A stretch of DNA of 51,027 nucleotides from Elusimicrobiota bacterium. GTDB taxonomy: Bacteria; Elusimicrobiota; Endomicrobiia; CG1-02-37-114; XYA2-FULL-39-19. The position numbers were made by a program, and so were the translations under genes. The DNA is taken from NCBI GenBank assembly GCA_018816525.1, contig JAHIVV010000048.1, forward strand, positions 1 through 51,027, in the 5' to 3' direction. Positions 44,314 through 51,027 of this stretch are shown here, one piece after another; within the stretch, counting starts at the first letter, position 1, and each line of letters begins with the position of its first letter. The notes beneath the pieces were generated by a model. That model had not been told where the DNA came from, made no database searches, and worked only from the letters and a program-made list of their open reading frames with translations.

Positions 44314-45254
44314 TTGTCTTTCCGGTTCTCCCAAATTTCGTAAGCTTTTATTATTTCTTTCACTAGTTTGTGCCTGACGACATCTTTATCGGTGAAATGT
44401 ATGAATTTTATCGCTTCGATTTTGTTTAATATTTTTTCGCTTAAAACCAGCCCGGACTGTTTTTTGTTTTCCAGGTCTATCTGGGTCACATCTCCGGTGA
44501 TTACTGCCTGGGAATTAAAGCCGAGGCGCGTTAAAAACATTTTCATCTGTTCCGGGACTGTGTTCTGGGCTTCGTCGAGAATTATGAACGCATTTTCAAG
44601 CGTCCTTCCTCTCATATAAGCCAGCGGAACGATTTCAATAGTATCATCATCCCTGTACCTGCGGAATCTCTCCGGGCCTATCATGCTGTAAAAAGCGTCA
44701 TAAAGAGGCCGCAAATAAGGGTTAATTTTTTCATAAAGGTCGCCCGGAAGAAAGCCCAGTTTTTCACCGGATTCAACAACCGGCCTGGTGATAACAATCT
44801 TGCTGACTTTGCCGCTTTCAAGCATGGTCAAAGCCGCAGCCACAGCAAGGAAAGTTTTTCCGGTGCCTGCGGGACCGATGCCGAACACCAGGTCGTATTT
44901 ATTTATAGCGTCTATATAAGCTTTTTGATTTGCTGATAACGAGCGAATCTGCTTGCCGGAAAAGGTATTATAAACAGCGCTCTGGCCGGGCTCAGGGCAT
45001 GAATTTGCCGGGCCTGGTTTTTCCGGATTAGTCGGCATTGTTTTGTTTTTCAAATCAAGCAGGCTCTCGAATGCATTGTCCACTTTTGTTTTTTTTCCTG
45101 AAACCTCAATAACGTATTTGTTCGTTTTAGGATCTTCAAAAGAAAGAACCTTTACATTGTGTTCGTTTTCAATATCCTTTATATTCCTGTCGCTTTCGCC
45201 CAGGATGCTGATGGCTTGCGTATAATTACTTAGAAATAGTTTCTTTTTCGACAT
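44310..45254 (-). CDS. phoH: PhoH-like ATPase/RNA-binding protein
   Basis: The 314 residues contain a KH-like N-terminal segment (about 10-70), then a superfamily-1-like ATPase domain with Walker A GPAGTGKT at 127-134, [18 protein letters not shown], Walker [10 protein letters not shown], and the sensor-like [10 protein letters not shown]. Its role is not fully established; it is nearly always found with ybeY and the HD gene, which suggests RNA or ribosome functions. The start lies 29 bases inside aspS; homology starts immediately after the ATG. Confidence 0.93.
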   Translation of the reverse strand: MSKKKLFLSNYTQAISILGESDRNIKDIENEHNVKVLSFEDPKTNKYVIEVSGKKTKVDNAFESLLDLKNKTMPTNPEKPGPANSCPEPGQSAVYNTFSGKQIRSLSANQKAYIDAINKYDLVFGIGPAGTGKTFLAVAAALTMLESGKVSKIVITRPVVESGEKLGFLPGDLYEKINPYLRPLYDAFYSMIGPERFRRYRDDDTIEIVPLAYMRGRTLENAFIILDEAQNTVPEQMKMFLTRLGFNSQAVITGDVTQIDLENKKQSGLVLSEKILNKIEAIKFIHFTDKDVVRHKLVKEIIKAYEIWENRKDK

Positions 45255-47013
45255 AAGTTGATTTTATATTTAACTCCTTCAATTGTTTGTCTTCTACAGT
45301 ATCAGGGCCGCCCGTAAGCGGGCAGATTCCTTTTTGGGTTTTAGGGAATGCGATAACATCCCGGATAGATTCTTCGCCTTTTAGCAGGGCTACAAACCTG
45401 TCTAAACCCAGCGCTATACCGCCGTGCGGGGGCGCTCCGAATTTGAACGCTTCCACAAGAAAACCGAACCTGTCTTTTGCTTCTTCGTCGGCTATTCCCA
45501 GCAGCTTGAATATTTTTTCCTGGAGTTCTTTTTTATGAATACGTATGCTTCCGCCGCCGAGTTCTGTGCCGTTTAATACAATATCGTAGGCCAGCGCTTT
45601 AATGCCGGCTGTGGCCTGGCCAATTTCTGAAATATCTTTTATATTGGGCATAGTAAACGGGTGGTGCATGCTTACCCACCGTTTATTTTCAGCGTTCCAT
45701 TCAAGCAGGGGAAAATTAACAACCCATAAAAATTCAAGTTTCCCGGCAGAAGTGTCAATTAAATTCAATTCCTTGCCAAGATAGTTTCTTAGACAGCCGA
45801 GTGAATTATAGGTTACATTTGGCTTATCCGCAACAAAGAATATGATAGTTCCGGGCTGTGCTCCGAACTGTTGTTTTATTTTTGCTAATTCTTCAGGCGT
45901 GAAAAATTTCGCTATGGGAGAATCAAACCCGTCAGTCGTTATCTTAATCCAGGCAAGGCCTTTTGCGCCGAAGGGCGCTACAATTTCTGTCATGGAAAGA
46001 AGTTTCTGGCGTGAAAATTTCTCTTTGTCATCTTTACAGCAGATGCCGCAGACAATTCCCTTGTTAGCAACCGTATCAGAAAAAACTTTAAATTTTGCGG
46101 TTTTTACGATATCCGATATATCAACCAATTCCAGGCCGAACCTTAAATCCGGTTTGTCAGAGCCATATCTGGAAAGGGCTTCAGCATAGTCCATTCTTTT
46201 AAAAGGTGTTTTTATTTCAATACCGGTGGCTTCTTTTAAAGCCGCACAGAGAAGTTTCTCGGTCATCGTCATTACGTCGTCGGGTTCAACGAAACTCATT
46301 TCAATATCAACCTGGGTAAATTCCGGCTGTCTGTCTGCGCGCAGGTCTTCATCCCGGAAGCACCTGACTATCTGGTAATATTTGTCAAAACCGGAAACCA
46401 TCAGCAATTGCTTGAATAATTGTGGTGACTGGGGTAGAGCATAAAAGGTGCCCGGGTTCAAACGCGATGGAACAAGGAAATCTCTTGCGCCTTCAGGTGT
46501 GGATTTTGTTAAAAATGGGGTTTCGATATCGGTGAAACCCTCATGAGACAGGTGTTTTCTTAGGGCAGAAGTCAATTTGTTCCTGAAAAGGATGTTTTCT
46601 TTTACCTGAGGCCTGCGCAAGTCCAAGTACCTGTATTTCAGGCGCAATTCTTCGCCGGCATTTGAGAATTCGGATATTTCAAAAGGCAGAGTTTCGCAAG
46701 TGTTTAATATTTCAAGGGTTTCAACGATGATTTCTATTTCACCGGTAGGCAGTTTGGGGTTGATTGTGCCTTTAGGCCTTTTTTGGACAAGGCCCGTTAT
46801 CATCAATACATATTCAGCATGAAGTTGTTCTGCCTGTTGGAATAGTTTTGAAGATTCAGGATTAAAAACCAACTGTACCACACCTTCCCGGTCGCGCAAA
46901 TCAACAAATATTACTCCGCCGTGGTCTCTCCTGGAGTGCACCCAGCCGCATAGAGTTACTTTATTTCCAAGATGTTCAAGATTAGGTTCACCGCAATAAT
47001 GTGTTCGTTTCAT
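45226..47013 (-). CDS. aspS: Aspartyl-tRNA synthetase
   Basis: This class II synthetase has 595 residues, the bacterial AspRS size. The N-terminal OB fold has [16 protein letters not shown]. The catalytic core has [55 protein letters not shown] in parts, [18 protein letters not shown] and motif 3 [16 protein letters not shown] bacterial GAD domain insertion lies in between. The start codon lies two bases from the predicted transcription start, so the mRNA is near-leaderless. It heads the phoH-HD-ybeY run. Confidence 0.96.
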   Translation of the reverse strand: MKRTHYCGEPNLEHLGNKVTLCGWVHSRRDHGGVIFVDLRDREGVVQLVFNPESSKLFQQAEQLHAEYVLMITGLVQKRPKGTINPKLPTGEIEIIVETLEILNTCETLPFEISEFSNAGEELRLKYRYLDLRRPQVKENILFRNKLTSALRKHLSHEGFTDIETPFLTKSTPEGARDFLVPSRLNPGTFYALPQSPQLFKQLLMVSGFDKYYQIVRCFRDEDLRADRQPEFTQVDIEMSFVEPDDVMTMTEKLLCAALKEATGIEIKTPFKRMDYAEALSRYGSDKPDLRFGLELVDISDIVKTAKFKVFSDTVANKGIVCGICCKDDKEKFSRQKLLSMTEIVAPFGAKGLAWIKITTDGFDSPIAKFFTPEELAKIKQQFGAQPGTIIFFVADKPNVTYNSLGCLRNYLGKELNLIDTSAGKLEFLWVVNFPLLEWNAENKRWVSMHHPFTMPNIKDISEIGQATAGIKALAYDIVLNGTELGGGSIRIHKKELQEKIFKLLGIADEEAKDRFGFLVEAFKFGAPPHGGIALGLDRFVALLKGEESIRDVIAFPKTQKGICPLTGGPDTVEDKQLKELNIKSTYVEKETISK

Positions 47014-47021
47014 AGTGTGGT

Positions 47022-47050
47022 ATTATACTAAAATTACAGGGGTAGTTCAA
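47022..47050 (-). promoter_or_regulatory. Promoter of aspS, near-leaderless
   Basis: On the minus strand TTGAAC (47050-47045), a 17-base spacer, and TATAAT (47027-47022). The predicted start point is near 47015, two bases before the ATG at 47013. The -35 box overlaps the tsaC stop. There is no Shine-Dalgarno sequence. Confidence 0.7.
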
Positions 47051-47673
47051 ATAATGCGTTTTAAATCTTCCATAGTTATCGCTCCTTGGCGGAGTATTTT
47101 TGGCGGGGAAACAGTAAAATCAACCACAGTTGAGGGCATTCCTGTCAAGGCAGGGCCGCTATCAAGAACGATATCCGCTTTTTCAAGCAATTTTTTTGGG
47201 ATTTCCTGGATACTTTGCGGGCTTTTTTTGCCTGAAAAGTTCGCGCTAGGCGCGGCTATCAATGAGCCGGATTCCTTTATAAATTCAAAAGCGACCGGGT
47301 GATCCGGCATTCTGATGCCTACGGTTTGTCTGCCGGCGGTGACCAGGTCGCTAACATCTTTATTTTTTAATAGCACTATTGTCAAAGGGCCGGGCATGAA
47401 TTTATTGATGATTTTAAAGATATAATCCGGGATATTCCAGGCTATTTTGATTATATCCTGTTTATTGGCTATGTGAATAGTAAGAGGGTTGTTTTGCGGC
47501 CTTCCTTTTAATTCAAATACTTTTTTTACTGCTTCAGGGTTTAAAGCATCAACACCAATACCGTAAACCGTTTCTGTTGGAAATATAACCGTCCCGCCTT
47601 TTTTTATAGTTTCAGCGGCCAGCGCAATCTTTTCTTTTTCGGGCTTAAAATAGTCTATTTTTAAGAGTTTCAT
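47047..47673 (-). CDS. tsaC: Threonylcarbamoyl-AMP synthase (Sua5/YrdC)
   Basis: It makes threonylcarbamoyl-AMP from threonine, bicarbonate and ATP for t6A37. About 208 residues of the YrdC fold: AAETIKKGGTVIFPTETVYG, ELKGRPQNNPLTIHI, the PGPLTIVL strand, VGIRMPDHPVA, and APSANFSGKKSPQ. No Sua5 C-terminal domain is fused, so it is the short form. The frame stays open upstream to 47721 but homology and promoter position (TTTACT-17-TAAAAT) favour ATG 47673. It serves the same pathway as tsaE and tsaB. Confidence 0.93.
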   Translation of the reverse strand: MKLLKIDYFKPEKEKIALAAETIKKGGTVIFPTETVYGIGVDALNPEAVKKVFELKGRPQNNPLTIHIANKQDIIKIAWNIPDYIFKIINKFMPGPLTIVLLKNKDVSDLVTAGRQTVGIRMPDHPVAFEFIKESGSLIAAPSANFSGKKSPQSIQEIPKKLLEKADIVLDSGPALTGMPSTVVDFTVSPPKILRQGAITMEDLKRII

Positions 47674-47683
47674 GATGTGGCTA

Positions 47684-47712
47684 ATTTTACAATAAATATA
47701 GGCGGGAGTAAA
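47684..47712 (-). promoter_or_regulatory. Promoter of tsaC, near-leaderless
   Basis: On the minus strand TTTACT (47712-47707), a 17-base spacer and TAAAAT (47689-47684). The start point is expected near 47677, four bases from the ATG at 47673. The -35 hexamer and the spacer length are the same as for yggS. No Shine-Dalgarno sequence is present. Confidence 0.65.
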
Positions 47713-47759
47713 GAGGGACATCAGTACCGGTATTGTATCATATAGTGTGTAATTTCAGT

Positions 47760-47788
47760 TTGACATAAAAAATGAAAAGGGCTAAACT
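47760..47788 (+). promoter_or_regulatory. Candidate promoter for the 21-codon ORF
   Basis: TTGACA (47760-47765), a 17-base spacer, and TAAACT (47783-47788), which matches the -10 consensus at four of six positions. It points at the small ORF starting at 47829 and overlaps the 5' arm of the inverted repeat. Confidence 0.42.
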
Positions 47789-47828
47789 CCTAAAGGTTAT
47801 CATCAAAATAACTTAAGGAGGTAGCCCT
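47778..47828 (+). repeat. Long imperfect inverted repeat sequestering a ribosome-binding site
   Basis: The arms 47778-47800 and 47808-47828 pair through AGGGCTA/TAGCCCT, CTCCT/AGGAG and AAG..TTAT/ATAACTT, about 19-20 pairs in all with small bulges around a CATCAAA loop. The AAGGAGG at 47815-47821 is in the 3' arm, directly before the ATG at 47829. It may be an end of a mobile element or an RNA hairpin controlling the small ORF. Confidence 0.6.
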
Positions 47829-47894
47829 ATGGCTAACATTGTACAAGAATTAGAGTTCACTGACAAGTTCCATCGCGCCCTGTTTGAAATATAA
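47829..47894 (+). CDS. 21-codon ORF, possible truncated gene start
   Basis: It starts at ATG 47829 with a strong AAGGAGG site seven bases upstream and encodes 21 residues (MANIVQELEFTDKF...) before TAA. The strong start signal with so short a frame suggests a truncated gene, for instance the first codons of a transposase next to an inverted repeat, or a leader peptide. Homology cannot be judged by eye at this length. The -35 box of the next gene lies within its last codons. Confidence 0.35.
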   Translation: MANIVQELEFTDKFHRALFEI

Positions 47895-47911
47895 CTAAAA
47901 ACTTGTATAAT
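47884..47911 (+). promoter_or_regulatory. Promoter of the MEMO1-family gene, leaderless
   Basis: TTGAAA (47884-47889), a 16-base spacer and TATAAT (47906-47911). Seven bases after the -10 box is 47918, the A of the presumed ATG, so the transcript would be leaderless. Confidence 0.65.
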
Positions 47912-47917
47912 ACCATC

Positions 47918-48709
47918 ATGATTCGCAACGCGCTTTTTGCAGGTACCTGGTATCCAAAAACAAAAACAGAGATTGAAGAGTATTTGGATCTCAAAACACA
48001 AAAAACTGACGCTATTTCCTGTATTTGCCCTCATGCCGGCTGGATGTACTCAGGCAAGGTCGCCGGGAAGGTTTATTCCGGAATAAATACTGCAGAAACC
48101 TATATAATAATCGGGCCAAACCATACCGGTAATGGCGCGCCGGCAAGCATTTTTTCTGAAGGTGCCTGGAAAATGCCTCTTGGAGATGTTGAAATAGATT
48201 CGGCTCTTTCAAAAAGCATAATGCAGTTTTCGGAATTTTTGAAAACTGATACACAAGCGCATATGCGCGAACATTGTATCGAAGTCCAAATACCTTTTAT
48301 TCAATATTTTAACCCAAAAGTAAAAATTGTACCCATTGTCCTTATGTCGGACGAATTTGAAGTTGCCCAGGATATTGCTAATGCAGTGGCTGAATCCATA
48401 AAAAAAACAAATTATAAAACTATGATTATTGCGTCAACAGATATGACCCATTATGAACCCCAGCAGTATGCCAAAAAAATGGATTCATTAGCTATTGATA
48501 AAATACTCCAGCTTGACGCCGCCGGTTTGTATAGCACAGTCAAACAAAATGGAATTTCCATGTGCGGTATCCTGCCCGCAACTGCTGTAATCATCGCCAG
48601 TAAAAAACTTGGCGCAAAATCTGCAAGGCTTATCCAATACTCAACAAGCGGCGATGTCAGCGGCGACATGGATGCCGTTGTTGGCTACGCCGGAATCGCG
48701 GTAAAATGA
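47918..48709 (+). CDS. MEMO1 family protein (AmmeMemoRadiSam protein B)
   Basis: The 263-residue protein is of the MEMO family, structurally related to class III extradiol dioxygenases. Conserved pieces are the start RNALFAGTWYP, CPHAGWMYSGKVAG, IIGPNHTGNGAPASIF, EHCIEVQIPFIQYF, STDMTHYEP and MCGILPATAVI. The His residues form the putative metal site. Its partners AmmeMemoRadiSam protein A and the radical SAM protein are not in the window, so its function remains unclear. I choose ATG 47918; an in-frame TTG at 47903 lies within the promoter. The end overlaps polX (ATGA). Confidence 0.88.
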   Translation: MIRNALFAGTWYPKTKTEIEEYLDLKTQKTDAISCICPHAGWMYSGKVAGKVYSGINTAETYIIIGPNHTGNGAPASIFSEGAWKMPLGDVEIDSALSKSIMQFSEFLKTDTQAHMREHCIEVQIPFIQYFNPKVKIVPIVLMSDEFEVAQDIANAVAESIKKTNYKTMIIASTDMTHYEPQQYAKKMDSLAIDKILQLDAAGLYSTVKQNGISMCGILPATAVIIASKKLGAKSARLIQYSTSGDVSGDMDAVVGYAGIAVK

Positions 48710-50445
48710 GAAACAATGAAGTAGCAAAATTACTTTACGAAATTTCCGAATTATTAAGCCTCACCGAGCATAATCCTTTCCGCATAAGGGCCTACGAAAG
48801 GGCAGCGCAGGCCGTAGAATCTTTAACTGACGACATTGATGCTCTTTCCGCCAGGGGAAAACTAAGGGAAGTTCCCAGAATAGGCGAGAGCATAGCTGAA
48901 AAGATAACAGAATACCTTAATACCGGGAAGATCGAATACTTCGAAGACCTTAAAAAACTGTCTCCCAAAGGGTTAATACAAATCATGCAGATTCCCGGCC
49001 TGGGCCCGAAAAAAGCTAAAATAGTATTTGATAAACTGCATATTTCCGACATTGACAAGTTAAAAAAAGCTGCCGAGGAAGGCAAATTGAAAGATTTGCC
49101 CGGTTTTGCTGAAAAAACTCAGGCCAATATTTTGCAGGGTATTGCATTAAAACAAAAGACAAGAGGCAGAATACTTTTGCATGACGCTCTTGCGCTTTCA
49201 GAAAATATAATCAGCCAGTTAAAAAAAATCAAAGAAGTCCGTAATATCAGTTACGCGGGTTCTTTAAGAAGAAAGCTGGAAACCGTCGGAGATATTGATA
49301 TTTTGTGCACCGTAGAAAATAACAATAACAGCCTGATAATTGAAAAATTTACGCACCTGCCCGAAGTTGACAGAATAATTTCCAGCGGGGAAACAAAGGC
49401 CAGTATTTATACCGACGAGAATATCCAGATAGACCTCAGAGTTGTTGCGCCGGAAAGTTACGGCGCGGCCCTGCAGTATTTTACGGGCTCCAAAGAACAT
49501 AATGTCGCCCTCAGGGAACTTGCTTCCAAGAAGGATTTAACTATTAACGAATACGGCGTATATAAAGTAAAAAAGAAAAATACTTCCAACGAACTTATAG
49601 CCGGTAAAACTGAGACCGAAGTTTATAATTCAGTCGGGCTGCAGTATATACCTCCGGAAATAAGGGAGAACCGGGGGGAAATTGAAGCGGCGAAAACAAA
49701 TTCTATCCCTGGGCTTATCCGCGAAAAGGATATTCTGGGGGATATACACCTGCACACAAATTACAGCGACGGCGCAAATACCGTAGAACAGGTTGCTGAA
49801 AAAGCCATTGAATTGGGGTGGGAATGGATAATAATCTGCGATCATTCTCAAAGTTTAAAAATTGCAAATGGGGCTTCAGTAAAAGACCTCAGGAAAAGAA
49901 ATGATGAAATTCACAATTATAACGCAAAATACGGTGATGTGCATATTCTGTGCGGCTCGGAAGTGGATATCCTTACTGACGGAAAGCTGGATTATCCGGA
50001 TGAAGTGCTTAAAGAACTGGATTTTATTACTGCTTCAATTCATACGGGCTTTAAAGAGACCGAAGAACAAATTACCGGCAGAATTCTCCGCGCTTTTGAA
50101 AATAAATACGTAAATGCTTTATCACATCCCACAGGACGAATTATACGCAAAAGAGATTCCTATTCCATAAGCATGGAAAGAGTGCTTGAAGGCGCAAAAA
50201 AATTCGGTGTATTTCTTGAAATAAACGCATTTCCCGAACGCTTGGACCTTACAGACATTTATTGCAAAAAAGCAAAAGAAATGGGCATAAAGATGACCAT
50301 TGGTTCGGATGCCCACCGTTTGGACCATATGGAATATATCCCTCAGGGTGTTTTTGTCGCCCAGCGCGGTTGGCTTGAAAAAAAAGATGTAATAAACACA
50401 CTGAATTATCACGAACTTATAAAAGTGCTTAAAAAAAGAAGATAA
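48706..50445 (+). CDS. polX: DNA polymerase/3'-5' exonuclease PolX
   Basis: A bacterial family X repair polymerase of 579 residues. Order: N-terminal helix-hairpin-helix (NPFRIRAYERAAQAVE, REVPRIGESIAEKI, PGLGPKKAKIVFD), palm with the catalytic Asp pair in ETVGDIDILC and the third Asp in IQIDLRVV, then YFTGSKEHNVALRE. A C-terminal PHP exonuclease domain has GDIHLHTNYSDG, IICDHSQSLKI, the SEVDILTDG strand and IGSDAHRLDH. Metal-binding His and Asp residues are all there. It is coupled to the MEMO1-family gene by ATGA. Confidence 0.95.
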   Translation: MRNNEVAKLLYEISELLSLTEHNPFRIRAYERAAQAVESLTDDIDALSARGKLREVPRIGESIAEKITEYLNTGKIEYFEDLKKLSPKGLIQIMQIPGLGPKKAKIVFDKLHISDIDKLKKAAEEGKLKDLPGFAEKTQANILQGIALKQKTRGRILLHDALALSENIISQLKKIKEVRNISYAGSLRRKLETVGDIDILCTVENNNNSLIIEKFTHLPEVDRIISSGETKASIYTDENIQIDLRVVAPESYGAALQYFTGSKEHNVALRELASKKDLTINEYGVYKVKKKNTSNELIAGKTETEVYNSVGLQYIPPEIRENRGEIEAAKTNSIPGLIREKDILGDIHLHTNYSDGANTVEQVAEKAIELGWEWIIICDHSQSLKIANGASVKDLRKRNDEIHNYNAKYGDVHILCGSEVDILTDGKLDYPDEVLKELDFITASIHTGFKETEEQITGRILRAFENKYVNALSHPTGRIIRKRDSYSISMERVLEGAKKFGVFLEINAFPERLDLTDIYCKKAKEMGIKMTIGSDAHRLDHMEYIPQGVFVAQRGWLEKKDVINTLNYHELIKVLKKRR

Positions 50446-50487
50446 ATGAAATGAAAACTACTTATTCAGTCCCTATAGATTCTTCCC

Positions 50488-50504
50488 AAGTTCACCTTGA
50501 ACTT
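50488..50504. promoter_or_regulatory. Operator-like palindrome upstream of the M16 gene
   Basis: AAGTTCA-CCT-TGAACTT is a perfect 7-bp dyad with a 3-base centre, 43 bases after polX and 48 bases before the presumed M16 start codon. A TTGAAC -35-like sequence is embedded (50497-50502), but no good -10 follows at 16-18 bases. Confidence 0.42.
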
Positions 50505-50528
50505 ATCAGTCAGAATCTAGCATTGGGA

Positions 50529-50554
50529 CACCTGAAAGAGAGGTGTTTCAGGTG
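50529..50554 (+). promoter_or_regulatory. Perfect stem-loop covering the M16 start codon
   Basis: CACCTGAAA (50529-50537) pairs perfectly with TTTCAGGTG (50546-50554) around loop GAGAGGTG. The ribosome-binding site (gagagg) is in the loop and the GTG start codon (50552-50554) is the last three bases of the stem. Confidence 0.6.
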
Positions 50555-51027
50555 AAAATAAAATACTTGAGAGGAACTATCGCTATGATGAGCTTACTAT
50601 CAATTTTAGGATTGTCCGGATTTTCTCCCTTATCCGGGTTTAAAAAAACTGTTTTTAAAAATGGTTTAAACGTTTTCATTAAGGAGGACCACAAAACTCC
50701 GCTAGTTTCCGTACAGCTATGGGTGCGTGCCGGGTCAATTGATGAAAACACACGGAACAACGGAGTGTCTCATTGTTTAGAACATATGCTTTTTAAGGGC
50801 ACTGTAAATTTTCCTGTCGGGGAAATTTCACGCATTGTCGAATCCTACGGCGGCTATATAAATGCAGCAACCTCTAAAGAGTTCACGTATTTTTATATCG
50901 ATATATCTACAGACGGGTTTTATAATGCCTTAAGAATAATGGCTGATCTTGCAAACCAGCGGGCTAATTTCTCTAAAGATGAACTGGAACTGGAAAGAAC
51001 TGTAATCCTGGAAGAAATAAAAAGGTC
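50552..51027 (+). CDS. M16 family zinc peptidase, 3' end outside window
   Basis: About 158 codons are visible and the frame is open to the window end. The N-terminus (KIKYLRGTIAMMSLLSILGLS) looks like a signal peptide, so it is probably periplasmic. The inverted zinc motif HCLEH lies in NNGVSHCLEHMLFKGT, and the downstream Glu of the third ligand region is in ELERTVILEEIKR. These are the N-terminal half features of processing-peptidase/pitrilysin proteins, often encoded as pairs. The GTG start at 50552 has a gagagg site; ATG 50585 or 50588 are alternatives, which would avoid the start-codon hairpin. Confidence 0.87.
   Translation, partial: MKIKYLRGTIAMMSLLSILGLSGFSPLSGFKKTVFKNGLNVFIKEDHKTPLVSVQLWVRAGSIDENTRNNGVSHCLEHMLFKGTVNFPVGEISRIVESYGGYINAATSKEFTYFYIDISTDGFYNALRIMADLANQRANFSKDELELERTVILEEIKR

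Noticed and set aside
1-51027. CRISPR array, phage module, rRNA operon or biosynthetic cluster
   Set aside because: I saw no regularly spaced repeats, no phage structural genes, no rRNA sequence and no multi-domain synthases; the content is mostly housekeeping.

Overview
This window looks like chromosomal housekeeping DNA from a diderm bacterium of an uncultured phylum. The standard genetic code holds and the bases are moderately AT-rich. Gene neighbourhoods such as phoH/HD/ybeY/CNNM/recO/glyQS and proA/nadD/LCP/rsfS are ordinary bacterial ones. Signal-peptide proteins with beta-barrel-like sequence and an M16 peptidase suggest an outer membrane, and PilT suggests type IV pili. The style resembles Elusimicrobiota/Omnitrophota-type genomes, but that placement is an impression and not something the sequence proves. 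I see no phage, CRISPR array or complete insertion sequence.

Layout. (1) 1-2839: the end of a beta-propeller protein, then a TIM-barrel glycoside-hydrolase-like protein. (2) 2918-17409: one long plus-strand run of housekeeping genes: yggS, proC, yggU, mtnA, tRNA-Ala(CGC), tilS, ftsH, folE, folP, cdaA, a 27-codon CdaR-like membrane anchor, pdxJ, rplM, rpsI, acpS, nnrD, an M20 amidohydrolase, a small membrane protein, thiL, tsaE and tsaB. (3) 17469-19955: a cassette with its own promoter: HTH protein, lysine 2,3-aminomutase, a secreted barrel-like protein and a 73-aa internally duplicated basic protein, closed by a terminator. (4) 19968-30062: aconitase, proA, nadD, LCP protein, pilT, a cNMP/GAF protein, rsfS, argS and a K+ channel. 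(5) 30059-36181: a consensus promoter, a frameshifted secreted mini-gene, a barrel-like protein, accA, a class II aldolase-like protein, thrC, a DUF3467 protein and cinA. (6) 36325-47673, minus strand: tsaC, aspS, phoH, an HD phosphohydrolase, ybeY, two CNNM/CBS proteins, recO, glyQ and glyS. (7) 47674-51027: an intergenic inverted repeat, a MEMO1-family gene, polX and the start of an M16 peptidase gene.

Three themes stand out. First, several operon heads (yggS, acn, aspS, tsaC, memo) have sigma70-like promoters whose predicted start point lies 0-4 bases before the start codon, with no Shine-Dalgarno sequence. tilS would become near-leaderless after tRNA 3' processing. Second, the c-di-AMP machinery looks stripped of extracytoplasmic parts. 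CdaA is intact, its usual partner CdaR is reduced to a transmembrane anchor, and the PgpH-like HD phosphodiesterase lacks the large extracellular 7TMR-HDED domain. A K+ channel with an RCK_C-type domain, a class of known c-di-AMP target, lies in the same window. Third, that K+ channel has an internal ATG with an AGGAGG ribosome-binding site placed where archaeal MthK starts its free RCK subunit.

The genes otherwise cover translation and tRNA modification (tilS, tsaB/C/E, argS, aspS, glyQS, rplM, rpsI, rsfS, ybeY), cofactors (folE, folP, pdxJ, thiL, nadD, nnrD, acpS), proline (proA, proC), threonine (thrC), fatty-acid precursors (accA) and envelope or motility functions.
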